Source: Oscillospiraceae bacterium (GTDB lineage Bacteria; Bacillota; Clostridia; Oscillospirales; Oscillospiraceae). Taken from it: a stretch of DNA of 64,000 nucleotides. This document shows, piece after piece, positions 42,643-52,345 of this stretch (position 1 is the first letter of the stretch; each line of letters starts with the position of its first letter). The notes beneath the pieces were generated by a model, which was given only the letters and a program-made list of their open reading frames with translations, did no database searches and had not been told where the DNA came from. The stretch lies in contig CAKASQ030000017.1 of NCBI GenBank assembly GCA_916988195.3, positions 1 to 64,000 on the forward strand. The letters run 5' to 3'. The position numbers and the translations under genes were made by a program.

Positions 42643-44423
42643 TCTTGCAGGCGCTCACCGCGTATTACGAGGAAATGCTCCATAAAGGCAAAATCTCCGC
42701 CCCCGGCTGGGACGAGACGTTCCGCGTGAGCTTCCAGCTGGAAATCGATGACACGGGCGCGCTGGTCGACGTCATCGACTGCCGGGAGCCGGCAACCAGC
42801 GGAAAAAAGCAGGTGCTTCTCCCCTGCCAGATGCGCGTCCCCGCGCATAAGCTGCGCTCGTCCGGCATTTCTGCAAACTTTCTCTGCGATAACGCCAGCT
42901 ACATGCTGGGCGCAGACGAAAAGGGCAAGCCGGAGCGCGCAAAAAAGTGCTTTGAGGCCTGCGCAGCGCTCCACCATGCGCTGCTGGACGATGTGGACAC
43001 GCCGGCGGCAAGGGCCGTGCTTGCTTTCTTTGACACCTGGAAGCCGGAGCTTGCGCCAAGCCATCCCTTGCTCCAGAGCCGCTGGAAGGATGTGACCGGC
43101 AATGCAAATTTCGTCTTTTCCTACGATGGCGCAGGCGGCCGCCATCCGGTCACGGAGGACCCCGAACTACAGGCCGCGTGGCAGCGGCACTATCAGGCGG
43201 GGAACCCGGACGCGCCCAGCGCACAGTGTCTGATCACGGGAAAAACCGCGCCGATCGTGGCGACGCATCCTGCCATCAAGGGCGTGCGCGGCGCGCAGAG
43301 CTCGGGCGGCTCGCTGGTCTCGTTCAACGCGAACGCATATTGGTCCTACGGCCACGAATACTCGCAAAACGCGCCGGTCAGCGAATACGCGGCCTTTGCC
43401 TACACCACGGCGCTCAATGTGCTGCTGGCCGACCGGAACCACTGCAAGGTGCTTGGCGACACGACCGTCGTCTGCTGGGCGGAAAATGCGGGCTCGGCGT
43501 ACGCGGATCTTGGAACCATGGCGCTGTTCGGCATTCCGGCAGACTCCGGCATACAGGAAGAGGACGTCAGCCGGGCGCTGGCGCTTCTAGCGAAAGGACA
43601 GGCGTGTGAATTTCTGGAGCAGACGCTGATTCCCACGCAGCACGTCTATTTTCTGGGGCTTGCGCCGAACGCCGCGCGCATTTCCGTGCGGTTCTTCCTG
43701 CGAGACAGCCTTGCGCACTTCGCGGCGCATATCCGCGCGCACGAGCAGGCGCTGGAGATCATCCGTCCCTCCTTCGACGCGCGCGCGAGGCTCTGCGTCT
43801 GGGACCTGGCGCGGGAAACGGCAAGACGCAGCTCCGACGGAAAATACGCCGATCCGGCGCCGCAGCTGGCGGGCGATCTGATGCGCGCGGTTCTGTCCGG
43901 TGGGCGCTATCCCGCAACCTTATTGAACGGCGTGACGCTCCGCATCCGCGCCGAGCACGAGATTACGCGCGGCAAGGCCGCGATTCTGAAGGCCTATTAC
44001 ACAAGAAATCCATCACTGCTCTGCCCAAAGGAGGTATTGACCGTGGAACTGAACGAACAAAGCACCTATTGCCCTTACGTGCTCGGGCGGCTGTTTGCCG
44101 TATTGGAGGCTGTACAGGACGCCGCAAACCCCGGCATCAACACAACCATCAAGGACAAGTATTTCAGCTCCGCCTGCGCAACACCCGCCGTCGTCTTCCC
44201 GACACTCGTAAAGCTGGCGCAGAAGCACCTGCAAAAGCTGGCGCCGGGCAGCAAAATCTTCTATAACCAGCAGCTCACCGACCTCATGGGCAAGCTGTCG
44301 CAGCCGTATCCGGCGCACATGACGCTCCCGGAGCAGGGCGCGTTTGAAATCGGCTACTATCATCAGACACAGAAACGCTATGGGAAAAAAGACAAGGAGG
44401 ATGAAAGCAATGGCAGCAATTAA
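42639..44423 (+). CDS. cas8c: Cas8c (Csd1), Cascade large subunit
   Basis: 594 residues. MILQALTAYYEEMLHKGKIS at the start, then CLITGKTAPIVATHPAIKGV, QSSGGSLVSFNANAYWSYGHE and ADRNHCKVLGDTTVVCWAENA, typical of Csd1. It recognises the PAM and holds the target strand in the I-C Cascade. It may also encode a small Cas11c from an internal start, as in other I-C systems. Confidence 0.95.
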   Translation: MILQALTAYYEEMLHKGKISAPGWDETFRVSFQLEIDDTGALVDVIDCREPATSGKKQVLLPCQMRVPAHKLRSSGISANFLCDNASYMLGADEKGKPERAKKCFEACAALHHALLDDVDTPAARAVLAFFDTWKPELAPSHPLLQSRWKDVTGNANFVFSYDGAGGRHPVTEDPELQAAWQRHYQAGNPDAPSAQCLITGKTAPIVATHPAIKGVRGAQSSGGSLVSFNANAYWSYGHEYSQNAPVSEYAAFAYTTALNVLLADRNHCKVLGDTTVVCWAENAGSAYADLGTMALFGIPADSGIQEEDVSRALALLAKGQACEFLEQTLIPTQHVYFLGLAPNAARISVRFFLRDSLAHFAAHIRAHEQALEIIRPSFDARARLCVWDLARETARRSSDGKYADPAPQLAGDLMRAVLSGGRYPATLLNGVTLRIRAEHEITRGKAAILKAYYTRNPSLLCPKEVLTVELNEQSTYCPYVLGRLFAVLEAVQDAANPGINTTIKDKYFSSACATPAVVFPTLVKLAQKHLQKLAPGSKIFYNQQLTDLMGKLSQPYPAHMTLPEQGAFEIGYYHQTQKRYGKKDKEDESNGSN

Positions 44424-45291
44424 GAACCGGTACGACTTTGTAATTCTCTTCGATGTAGAAAACGGAAACCCGAACGGCGACCCCGATGCGGGCAATATGC
44501 CGCGCGTTGACCCGGAGACGGGCTTCGGCCTCGTGACCGACGTCTGCCTGAAGCGGAAAATCCGAAACTACGTGCAGACAGTCAAGGAAGCGGACCCGTT
44601 CTATCAAATCTATATCCGCGAGGGAACCCCCCTCAACACCAGCGACAACGCGGCCATCGAAGCGCTCGGCATCGATCCGGATCTCAAAAAGGCAAAGCAG
44701 AAGGACCCGGGTATCGATGAAAAGCTGCGCGGCTGGATGTGCGAGCACTATTACGATATCCGTACCTTCGGCGCGGTCATGACGACGTTTGTCAAGGGCG
44801 CGCTCAACTGCGGGCAGGTCCGCGGTCCCGTGCAGCTCGGCTTTGCCCGCTCTGTCGACCCCATTGTCCCGCAGGAGGTCACGATCACGCGCGTCGCCAT
44901 TACAACAGAGGCCGACGCTGCCAACAAGAAAACGGAAATGGGCAACAAGCACATCGTCCCCTATGGTTTGTACCGCGCGGAGGGCTACGTCTCGGCAAAC
45001 CTCGCCCGCAAGACGACCGGCTTCTCTACGGATGATCTGGAGCTTCTCTGGATGGCAATTCTCAACATGTTTGAAAACGACCACTCCGCCGCACGCGGCA
45101 AGATGGCGGTTCGCGAGCTGATTATTTTCAAGCACGACTCCGAGCTTGGCTGCGCGCCGTCCTATAAGCTCTTTGAGGCCGTTCATGTCGCGCGGAAAGA
45201 GGGCGTGGAGATTCCGCGGCGCTATCAGGATTATACGGTTACAGTCTCTGAGCCTCTGCCGGAAGGAGTGCACTGCGAAAGGAGATCGTAA
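44410..45291 (+). CDS. cas7c: Cas7c (Csd2), Cascade backbone subunit
   Basis: 293 residues from ATG 44410 (AAGGAGG 9 nt upstream), overlapping cas8c by 14 nt. RYDFVILFDVENGNPNGDPD with MPRVDPETGFGLVTDVCLKRKIRNY is the Csd2 signature; TFVKGALNCGQVRGPVQLGFAR later. Six or more copies form the crRNA backbone. Confidence 0.96.
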   Translation: MAAIKNRYDFVILFDVENGNPNGDPDAGNMPRVDPETGFGLVTDVCLKRKIRNYVQTVKEADPFYQIYIREGTPLNTSDNAAIEALGIDPDLKKAKQKDPGIDEKLRGWMCEHYYDIRTFGAVMTTFVKGALNCGQVRGPVQLGFARSVDPIVPQEVTITRVAITTEADAANKKTEMGNKHIVPYGLYRAEGYVSANLARKTTGFSTDDLELLWMAILNMFENDHSAARGKMAVRELIIFKHDSELGCAPSYKLFEAVHVARKEGVEIPRRYQDYTVTVSEPLPEGVHCERRS

Positions 45292-45953
45292 TGTACAGCC
45301 CGGACGACTGCCTGATGATCTCGGGTCTGCAGCATTTTCGGTTCTGCAGGAGGCAGTGGGCACTCATTCACATCGAGCAGCAATGGGCGGAAAATCTGCG
45401 AACCGTGGAAGGAACGCTTCTTCATGAGCGGGCGCACAACGAGCAGCTGCGTGAGTCGCGGGGCGATTTGCTCATCGTCCGCGGCCTTCGCGTGCAGTCG
45501 CTCACGCTGGGGCTTACGGGGCAATGCGACGTGGTGGAGTTCCGGCGCGATGATACACGGGGCGTAACGCTCTGCGGAAAAGAAGGCGCGTGGCTTCCCT
45601 ACCCCGTGGAATATAAGCACGGCGCTGCCAAGCAGGACGGAAGCGATGCCTTGCAGCTGTGCGCGCAGGCGATGTGTCTGGAGGAAATGCTCGTGTGCGA
45701 AATCCCGTCCGGCGCGCTTTTTTACGGCGAAACGCGCCGCCGCTTTCCGGTCAGCTTCACACAGGAGCTGCGCGAGGAGGTGCGGCAGGACGCGGCGCAG
45801 ATGCACAATCTGTATCGCCGGGGCCACACCCCGCACGTAAGGCCCACGAAGTCCTGCAATGCGTGCTCGCTTAAGGAGCTGTGTCTGCCGCGGCTGCAAA
45901 AAAGCGGCTCGGTACAGGAGTATCTGCGGGAAAGCATGGAGGAAACGCCATGA
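45291..45953 (+). CDS. cas4: Cas4 exonuclease
   Basis: 220 residues, start overlapping the cas7c stop (TAATG). RecB-like nuclease: HFRFCRRQWALIHIEQQWAE, GLTGQCDVVEF, PVEYKHGAAKQDGSDALQLC, with FeS Cys (FCRR near the N-terminus and CNACSLKELC). It trims and orients new spacers with Cas1-Cas2. Confidence 0.95.
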   Translation: MYSPDDCLMISGLQHFRFCRRQWALIHIEQQWAENLRTVEGTLLHERAHNEQLRESRGDLLIVRGLRVQSLTLGLTGQCDVVEFRRDDTRGVTLCGKEGAWLPYPVEYKHGAAKQDGSDALQLCAQAMCLEEMLVCEIPSGALFYGETRRRFPVSFTQELREEVRQDAAQMHNLYRRGHTPHVRPTKSCNACSLKELCLPRLQKSGSVQEYLRESMEETP

Positions 45954-46981
45954 GAAAGCTTCTCAATACGCTGTTCGTCACCAGTGAAGACGCCTATTTG
46001 ACGATCGACGGTGAAAACGTCGTTGTGAACCGGGAAAAGCAGGAGGTCGCGCGCTTTCCGCTGCATACGCTTTCCGGAATCATCTCGTTCAGCTACGCGG
46101 GCGCGTCGCCTGCGCTGATGGGAGGCTGCGCCAGACGCGGCGTGAGCTTGAGCTTCTGTACGCCTACCGGACGCTTCCTTGCCCGGAGCGTCGGCGAGGA
46201 AAACGGGAACGTGCTTCTGCGGCGCATGCAGTACCGCGCGGCGGACGATCCGGCGCACAGCTGCCGCATCGCGCGCAACATGATCTTCGGCAAGCTCCAC
46301 AACGCGCGCTGGAGCATTGAGCGCACCAAGCGGGACCACGCGCTCCGGGTCGATATCGAGCGGCTTCAGGCTTCGATCGACCAAATCAAGGCACTCTATC
46401 CGATCGTTGCCGAGGAACTCTCCATGGAGTCTCTGCGCGGCAGCGAGGGCGTTGGCGCAAAGGCATATTTTGATGTGTTTGATAAAATGATTCTGCAGAA
46501 CAAGGCGGACTTTTACTTCCGGGCGCGAAGCCGGCGGCCGCCTCTTGACAATGTCAACGCGCTGCTCTCGTTTGCCTACAGTCTGCTCGCAAACGACTGC
46601 GCCGCCGCGCTGGAGGCTGTAGGGCTCGACACGTACGTCGGCTTTCTGCACCGCGACCGCCCCGGCAGAACCTCGCTGGCGCTTGATCTCATGGAAGAGC
46701 TCCGCCCTTGCCTTGCAGACCGCTTTGTGCTCTCGCTCATCAATAACCGCGTCCTGCAGGCGGGCGATTTTGAGCATACAGACAGCGGTGCCGTGCTTCT
46801 GACCGACGCTGGCCGAAAGAAATTCTTGCAGGCCTGGCAGGAGCGCAAACGCGAGACGATCACGCATCCTTACTTAAAAGAGAAGCTCGCATGGGGTCTT
46901 GTGCCATATGTGCAGGCGCTGCTGCTGGCGCGGTATCTGCGGGACGATCTGGACGCGTATCCGTCGTTCTTGTGGAAGTGA
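45950..46981 (+). CDS. cas1: Cas1 integrase
   Basis: 343 residues from ATG 45950, overlapping cas4 by 4 nt. Metal ligands are in SLRGSEGVGAKAYF (Glu 166), FLHRDRPGR (His 234) and LALDLMEELRP (Asp 246). It inserts spacers at the leader end of the array. Confidence 0.96.
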   Translation: MRKLLNTLFVTSEDAYLTIDGENVVVNREKQEVARFPLHTLSGIISFSYAGASPALMGGCARRGVSLSFCTPTGRFLARSVGEENGNVLLRRMQYRAADDPAHSCRIARNMIFGKLHNARWSIERTKRDHALRVDIERLQASIDQIKALYPIVAEELSMESLRGSEGVGAKAYFDVFDKMILQNKADFYFRARSRRPPLDNVNALLSFAYSLLANDCAAALEAVGLDTYVGFLHRDRPGRTSLALDLMEELRPCLADRFVLSLINNRVLQAGDFEHTDSGAVLLTDAGRKKFLQAWQERKRETITHPYLKEKLAWGLVPYVQALLLARYLRDDLDAYPSFLWK

Positions 46982-46991
46982 GGGCTTTTCT

Positions 46992-47282
46992 ATGATGGTG
47001 CTCATTACCTACGATGTGAATACCGAAGACTCCGGGGGCCGCAAGCGCCTGCGGCAGATCGCGAAGCAGTGCGTCAATTACGGCCAGCGGGTACAGAATT
47101 CTGTTTTCGAGTGCCTTCTCGACGCCGCGCAATGTAAGCAGCTCCAGCACAAGCTGCTGTCCATCATGGACAAAGAAAAAGACAGCCTGCGCTTTTATTA
47201 TCTCGGCAACAAGTATGAAACGCGCATCGAGCACTTCGGCGCAAAGGCGGGCTACGCTCCGGAGGGCGCGCTGATTGTCTGA
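46992..47282 (+). CDS. cas2: Cas2
   Basis: 96 residues from ATG 46992 (or 46995). MMVLITYDVNTEDSGGRKRL, then IAKQCVNYGQRVQNSVFECL and IMDKEKDSLRFYYLGNKYE, the usual Cas2 ferredoxin-fold. It scaffolds the Cas1-Cas2 integrase and is the last cas gene before the array. Confidence 0.96.
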   Translation: MMVLITYDVNTEDSGGRKRLRQIAKQCVNYGQRVQNSVFECLLDAAQCKQLQHKLLSIMDKEKDSLRFYYLGNKYETRIEHFGAKAGYAPEGALIV

Positions 47283-47452
47283 TGCGAACCGGAAGCGTTC
47301 CGGTTTTCCCCGGGAGGTTCGCACCGCGCAAGGCCGGAAATAGCGGCCGCTTTTCCTTTGCCCAACACGCGGCAACGCCGCTCTTTGTTCGGCTTTGCAG
47401 AAATTTTGTAGCTTTTGCGCAAATTTGCCGGGAATATTTCGGCAATTTTGCT
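47283..47452 (+). promoter_or_regulatory. CRISPR leader
   Basis: 170 bp between cas2 and the first repeat. It begins with AACCGGAA-GCG-TTCCGGTT (47287-47305) followed by TTTTCC, a possible terminator for the cas operon; GCGAACC...GGTTCGC (47284-47323) could form a rival stem. The last 50 bp are A/T-rich with a TTGCCG/CGGCAA repeat close to repeat 1, where integration happens. Confidence 0.75.
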
Positions 47453-50400
47453 GTCGCACCCCGCAAGGGGTGCGTGGATTGAAATTCACGTTTTCCGGTG
47501 CAAATTTACCGCTTGGCAGTCGCACCCCGCAAGGGGTGCGTGGATTGAAATGCCGTTTTCGCTCTGGTAATAAACTTTGCCTTGGTCGCACCCCGCAAGG
47601 GGTGCGTGGATTGAAATATCTCGAGAGTCTAATCTTTGTGGCTTGGATTTGTCGCACCCCGCAAGGGGTGCGTGGATTGAAATACCAGTCAAAAAAACAC
47701 CCCCTTAAACAAACGGGTCGCACCCCGCAAGGGGTGCGTGGATTGAAATGGTTCACTGTTCAATCTCGCCGGTATAATAATCCGTCGCACCCCGCAAGGG
47801 GTGCGTGGATTGAAATTTGTCGTTCTTTTCTGTATCTTTAAAGCTGGAGGTCGCACCCCGCAAGGGGTGCGTGGATTGAAATTATTCCTTTGTGTTGGAA
47901 GTATTTCACGTCTTGGGTCGCACCCCGCAAGGGGTGCGTGGATTGAAATTGCTGAGGCTGAATCACGTATTGCTGACCGTCTTGTCGCACCCCGCAAGGG
48001 GTGCGTGGATTGAAATTCCCAGTTCTGCGCGCCTACCGTCTCGTCAAGCAGTCGCACCCCGCAAGGGGTGCGTGGATTGAAATTCGAAGTGCTTGCTAAC
48101 GATGAGGACTTAGCTATGTCGCACCCCGCAAGGGGTGCGTGGATTGAAATTTTGACGTGGAATAAATGGAAATGGTCTGTTGAGTCGCACCCCGCAAGGG
48201 GTGCGTGGATTGAAATCTGACCGACCTGCGTGCCGTTGAACGTCTGCGTCAGGTCGCACCCCGCAAGGGGTGCGTGGATTGAAATTCTGTGGCGTGTATG
48301 CTGCTGGGCGGTACGGCTGGTCGCACCCCGCAAGGGGTGCGTGGATTGAAATTCGAACGCTGAACTTTCCCGCTGCAACCAGCAGGTCGCACCCCGCAAG
48401 GGGTGCGTGGATTGAAATTCCCTCGAAGACTACCGGTGCGTCCTGCGGGAGGTCGCACCCCGCAAGGGGTGCGTGGATTGAAATCCTTGTAGATATCGCA
48501 GTAGTACTCATAATCGGGTCGCACCCCGCAAGGGGTGCGTGGATTGAAATCATAGCGAAGCGGCAGGAGATATCCAGAATTGCTGTCGCACCCCGCAAGG
48601 GGTGCGTGGATTGAAATTCGGAGCCGTCAAAGGCGGAGCAGATCATTAAGGAGTCGCACCCCGCAAGGGGTGCGTGGATTGAAATGCTTCCTGTAAACGT
48701 CGCCTCTTCGGAAAACGTTCGTCGCACCCCGCAAGGGGTGCGTGGATTGAAATCATTCGCGCGACTAAACTGCTCCTATCAAGATACGTCGCACCCCGCA
48801 AGGGGTGCGTGGATTGAAATGTGTACTGGTCGCAGATCTGATTCACGCCGGTCAGTCGCACCCCGCAAGGGGTGCGTGGATTGAAATACCGGAGACATGA
48901 AGCTTGCTGTGGAAGGCATTAGTCGCACCCCGCAAGGGGTGCGTGGATTGAAATTTTAAAGGAAGCATGGCGATCGTGGACGGACGGCGTCGCACCCCGC
49001 AAGGGGTGCGTGGATTGAAATCTCCACTGGATCCGCCTCTGCCGAAAAACTGTGGTCGCACCCCGCAAGGGGTGCGTGGATTGAAATAATTTCGCCTTTT
49101 TGGTGGTTTTCCAGCGCCTTGGTCGCACCCCGCAAGGGGTGCGTGGATTGAAATTCACATTCCTCCTGCCGGACGATCGTCCGGTGCTTTTGTCGCACCC
49201 CGCAAGGGGTGCGTGGATTGAAATTTCGCCCTCTCCGTGTACGTCATGGCGCTTCCTCGTCGCACCCCGCAAGGGGTGCGTGGATTGAAATTTCTATGAT
49301 CTTGTCGACTGTGATGAGAACTATAGTCGCCCCCCGCAAGGGGTGCGTGGATTGAAATCTCCTGAACAGCGAATTGTTGATGCTTATTCTGAGTCGCACC
49401 CCGCAAGGGGTGCGTGGATTGAAATTGGTAAATATGATAAGCTCAATAATACCGGTTCTGGTCGCACCCCGCAAGGGGTGCGTGGATTGAAATACTCTCA
49501 GGATTTCTAATGGACTTACTTTGTACGGTCGCACCCCGCAAGGGGTGCGTGGATTGAAATAAGTATTTTGATAGCTTCGCAGCTCCTGAGCGTCGTCGCA
49601 CCCCGCAAGGGGTGCGTGGATTGAAATAATCTCGCCGATATAATAATCCTTACCGTCTCATGTCGCACCCCGCAAGGGGTGCGTGGATTGAAATACAGCA
49701 TCCAGCTCCGCAAAATCCTTTACTCGGTGTCGCACCCCGCAAGGGGTGCGTGGATTGAAATCTTGGCGGCATCTCTGTCACTCCTTTGCTCATACGTCGC
49801 ACCCCGCAAGGGGTGCGTGGATTGAAATCTTCCTTGACTACTACACGCAAAATCGAGTAAAGGTCGCACCCCGCAAGGGGTGCGTGGATTGAAATTTTGC
49901 CTTTGCGAGGCACATCAAATCTCTACAGTGCCGTCGCACCCCGCAAGGGGTGCGTGGATTGAAATTCAAGTGCGGCAGGAACGAGCAGCCGACGAAAGCA
50001 GTCGCACCCCGCAAGGGGTGCGTGGATTGAAATCCGAGAAGTTCGCCCCGGCGAAAAACGCTGCTGGTCGCACCCCGCAAGGGGTGCGTGGATTGAAATT
50101 TCACATACACAACCGGTGCATTCATATCCCAAAGGTCGCACCCCGCAAGGGGTGCGTGGATTGAAATTGCCGCTGTAATAACAAGTGGTGCAAATGCTCC
50201 GTCGCACCCCGCAAGGGGTGCGTGGATTGAAATGAGGACGCGGTGCAAACACCAGAGAAAGCCGCGTGAGTCGCACCCCGCAAGGGGTGCGTGGATTGAA
50301 ATAACCGCGCACACAGAAAAGCCCCGTTTGTCATCAGTCGCACCCCGCAAGGGGTGCGTGGATTGAAATTGTACTCACAAAGGCGCCCAGCGCAAAGGTT

Positions 50401-50682
50401 GTGGTCGCACCCCGCAAGGGGTGCGTGGATTGAAATCGGCGCTCGACGCAGCGCTCAAGCCGGTTGCAAGTCGCACCCCGCAAGGGGTGCGTGGATTGAA
50501 ATTTTGTTTATCTCTATGGTTTTATTATATGCGGTGTCGCACCCCGCAAGGGGTGCGTGGATTGAAATGTCTGTGTAAGTCCGCTCCGAAACGCCAGGAA
50601 GGTCGCACCCCGCAAGGGGTGCGTGGATTGAAATATGTGGCAGGACATGATGACGCGCGAGCAGCTCGGTCGCACCCCGCAA
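47453..50682 (+). CRISPR. Type I-C CRISPR array, 48 full repeats plus one truncated, 48 spacers
   Basis: The 33-bp repeat starts GTCGCACCCC and ends TGGATTGAAAT. CGCACCCC pairs with GGGGTGCG around a GCAA tetraloop. Repeat starts run 47453, 47519, 47585 ... 50536, 50602. Spacers are 33-37 bp. Repeats are almost invariant; the one at 49326 has A changed to C at position 6. The copy at 50669 keeps only its first ~14 bp, marking the old, distal end. The leader and newest spacers are at the cas2 side. The last 11 nt would be the crRNA 5' handle by analogy with other I-C systems. Confidence 0.98.
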
Positions 50683-50686
50683 AAAG

Positions 50687-50732
50687 AGGGCCGGTCACTC
50701 GTGCGCCTGTTGGCTCGCGGATGACCGGCCCT
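50687..50732. repeat. Hairpin right after the array
   Basis: Perfect 11-bp arms AGGGCCGGTCA / TGACCGGCCCT with a 24-nt loop, beginning 5 bp past the truncated repeat. No T-run. It may end the long array transcript or be part of an old insertion. Confidence 0.5.
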
Positions 50733-50863
50733 GCGTCTGTGCGTCAAGCCCGGGTTATATTCTAATTGTTTACTTCGGCAAAAGCCCGGATAGGAACGCA
50801 TGATTCCAAACGGAAGAAACGAAAGCACATCCAAGCATCGCGCGGACTGACGGCAGGACGCGT
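50733..50863. other. Gap without a recognised gene
   Basis: 131 bp between the post-array hairpin and the end of the DUF1697 gene. No convincing reading frame or RNA was seen. Confidence 0.5.
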
Positions 50864-51403
50864 TTACATACAGACGATTTTCCGGACGGTATTCGCGGTT
50901 CTGATTGTCAGCTTCGAGCCAATATCCGCGCGGGCCGTCTTCGGCCACCAGTTGGTTTTCTGATACTCCTTTCGGCTGAATGACCAGAACACAGCGGACC
51001 GATATTCCTGTATTTGTTCCAATCCCTCTTTCGGCGCGCCAATCTCGTGATATACTTCCTGGAAAGTTACAGGCGACAGGAGGAAAACGAGGTTATCGTA
51101 AATTTCCTGATTCTCCGTTCCCCACCAATCCGGGGCATGGCGCAGAATGTCCGCAAGCTCCTCCTGTAAAATAACAAAAACGGGAATATCCAGGCCAAAT
51201 TCACACTGCATCATGCGCTCGATGCGGTCGGCCAGCGCTGCCGCATCCGCTTCCTCGCAGGAAAAGACTACGTTTCCGCTGTTCAGCCAAGTCTTAACCT
51301 CCAGAAATCCGGCCGCTTCAAAGCATTTCTTCAACTCCGCCATCGGCACTTTGTTTTTGCCGCTGATGTTGATGCCCCGCAGCAGCGCGATATGCCGTTT
51401 CAT
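50864..51403 (-). CDS. DUF1697 family protein
   Basis: 179 residues from ATG 51403 (GAGGTG 6 nt upstream). RHIALLRGINISGKNKVPMAEL, EVKTWLNSGNVVFSCEE and WSFSRKEYQKTNWW match the DUF1697 pattern (LLRGINVGG, SGNV). Small soluble protein of unknown biochemical role. Confidence 0.9.
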   Translation of the reverse strand: MKRHIALLRGINISGKNKVPMAELKKCFEAAGFLEVKTWLNSGNVVFSCEEADAAALADRIERMMQCEFGLDIPVFVILQEELADILRHAPDWWGTENQEIYDNLVFLLSPVTFQEVYHEIGAPKEGLEQIQEYRSAVFWSFSRKEYQKTNWWPKTARADIGSKLTIRTANTVRKIVCM

Positions 51404-51495
51404 CCAGTTCACCTCGCGTCACATTTTTTGCAGTCCGGCCCGCAGCAGCCGATCTGTTGGGTTGTGTGTTTTATAGCTGCTTCCGCAAATCTGCA

Positions 51496-51911
51496 TCAAA
51501 GCAATTTTTTCGTGTAATAGTGCCGTTGTCCGGTGTACGGATATTCTTCGAGGGTAAAAACCTCCCGGTAGTCATGCTTTTTGTAAAATGCAGGTGCCTG
51601 AAAGGAAAAGGTGTCCACAAAGGCTATTTGCAGCCACGTTTTCTGGCCTCTTCCTCCGCGGCCTGAAGCAGCTTGCCTCCGATCCCCTGGCCCCGGAGCT
51701 GTTCGCTGACAAAAAGAAATTGGATGCAAAGCCAATTGCCAAAGGTTTCTCCCGTCAATCCCGCAAGCTTCCTGTCCGCCTCGTCTTCCAGAAAGACGCC
51801 GATGGGAACATTTTGGGATGCCTCACGGCGGCTGAGATTATACGCTTTCAGCAGCCCATAGATCTCATGGATATCGCGCGCATCTCCATCATCTGTTATT
51901 CTAAAATTCAT
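51496..51911 (-). pseudogene. GNAT acetyltransferase, frameshifted
   Basis: The 5' frame gives MNFRITDDGDARDIHEIYGL ... CIQFLFVSEQLRGQGIGGKLLQAA and runs to a stop at 51624 (RGCK*). One frame over, the rest continues (AFVDTFSFQAPAFYKKHDYR ... YYTKKLL), ending at 51496. Adding one A at about 51627-51630 would join them (RGCKIAFVDTFSFQ), the usual GNAT end. So a single-base deletion separates the acetyl-CoA site from the C-terminal strand. Confidence 0.85.
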
Positions 51912-52000
51912 ACATCATTGCTCGTAACACACATGGCCGTTTTTCTCTCCGTTCAAAAAACAGACGCTGTACAAACCGATTTGACCGGATTGCACCGCGT

Positions 52001-52195
52001 CTATGCGTCCGGCATTTTGATATCGACGGTTCTGCCGTCTTTGAAATGAATCACACAGGCGTATCTGCACTTCGGGCAGAACAGAGGAAAGTCTTCCAGC
52101 ACCGTGTGTGGCCGGACCTGTGTTCTCGTCTTGCCGCCGCATCTGGGGCAGCGAAGCCACTGCAAACTCGATTGAAGCTCTTCCTTTTTGTCCAT
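52001..52195 (-). CDS. Cysteine-rich KTR domain protein
   Basis: 64 residues from ATG 52195. WLRCPRCGGKTRTQVRPHTV and FPLFCPKCRYACVIHFKDG show two CPxC knuckles and the KTR sequence after which this small family is named. KTR proteins are common on Gram-positive conjugative elements. The same frame extends upstream to 52345 (MAPKNKRTKEEPAARAVWAS...), which resembles the first residues of a TetR-type regulator. Confidence 0.75.
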   Translation of the reverse strand: MDKKEELQSSLQWLRCPRCGGKTRTQVRPHTVLEDFPLFCPKCRYACVIHFKDGRTVDIKMPDA

Positions 52196-52316
52196 TCCGT
52201 ATTCCCTTGAGGCCCACACGGCCCGCGCCGCCGGTTCTTCCTTCGTGCGCTTGTTCTTGGGGGCCATGGCCTGTGGTCTTTCGTTGTCAATATGCACCGT
52301 TCGATATGTATCATTA

Positions 52317-52345
52317 ATTATACTTAGAGAAAGCAGCTTTGTCAA
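52317..52345 (-). promoter_or_regulatory. Near-consensus promoter before the KTR gene
   Basis: On the - strand: -35 TTGACA, 17-nt spacer, -10 TATAAT. Confidence 0.7.

Noticed and set aside
47395-50765. Many overlapping reading frames through the array, giving proteins full of NPRTPCGVR or HPARGAWIE repeats
   Set aside because: They are translations of the CRISPR repeat and random spacers; the period equals the repeat period.
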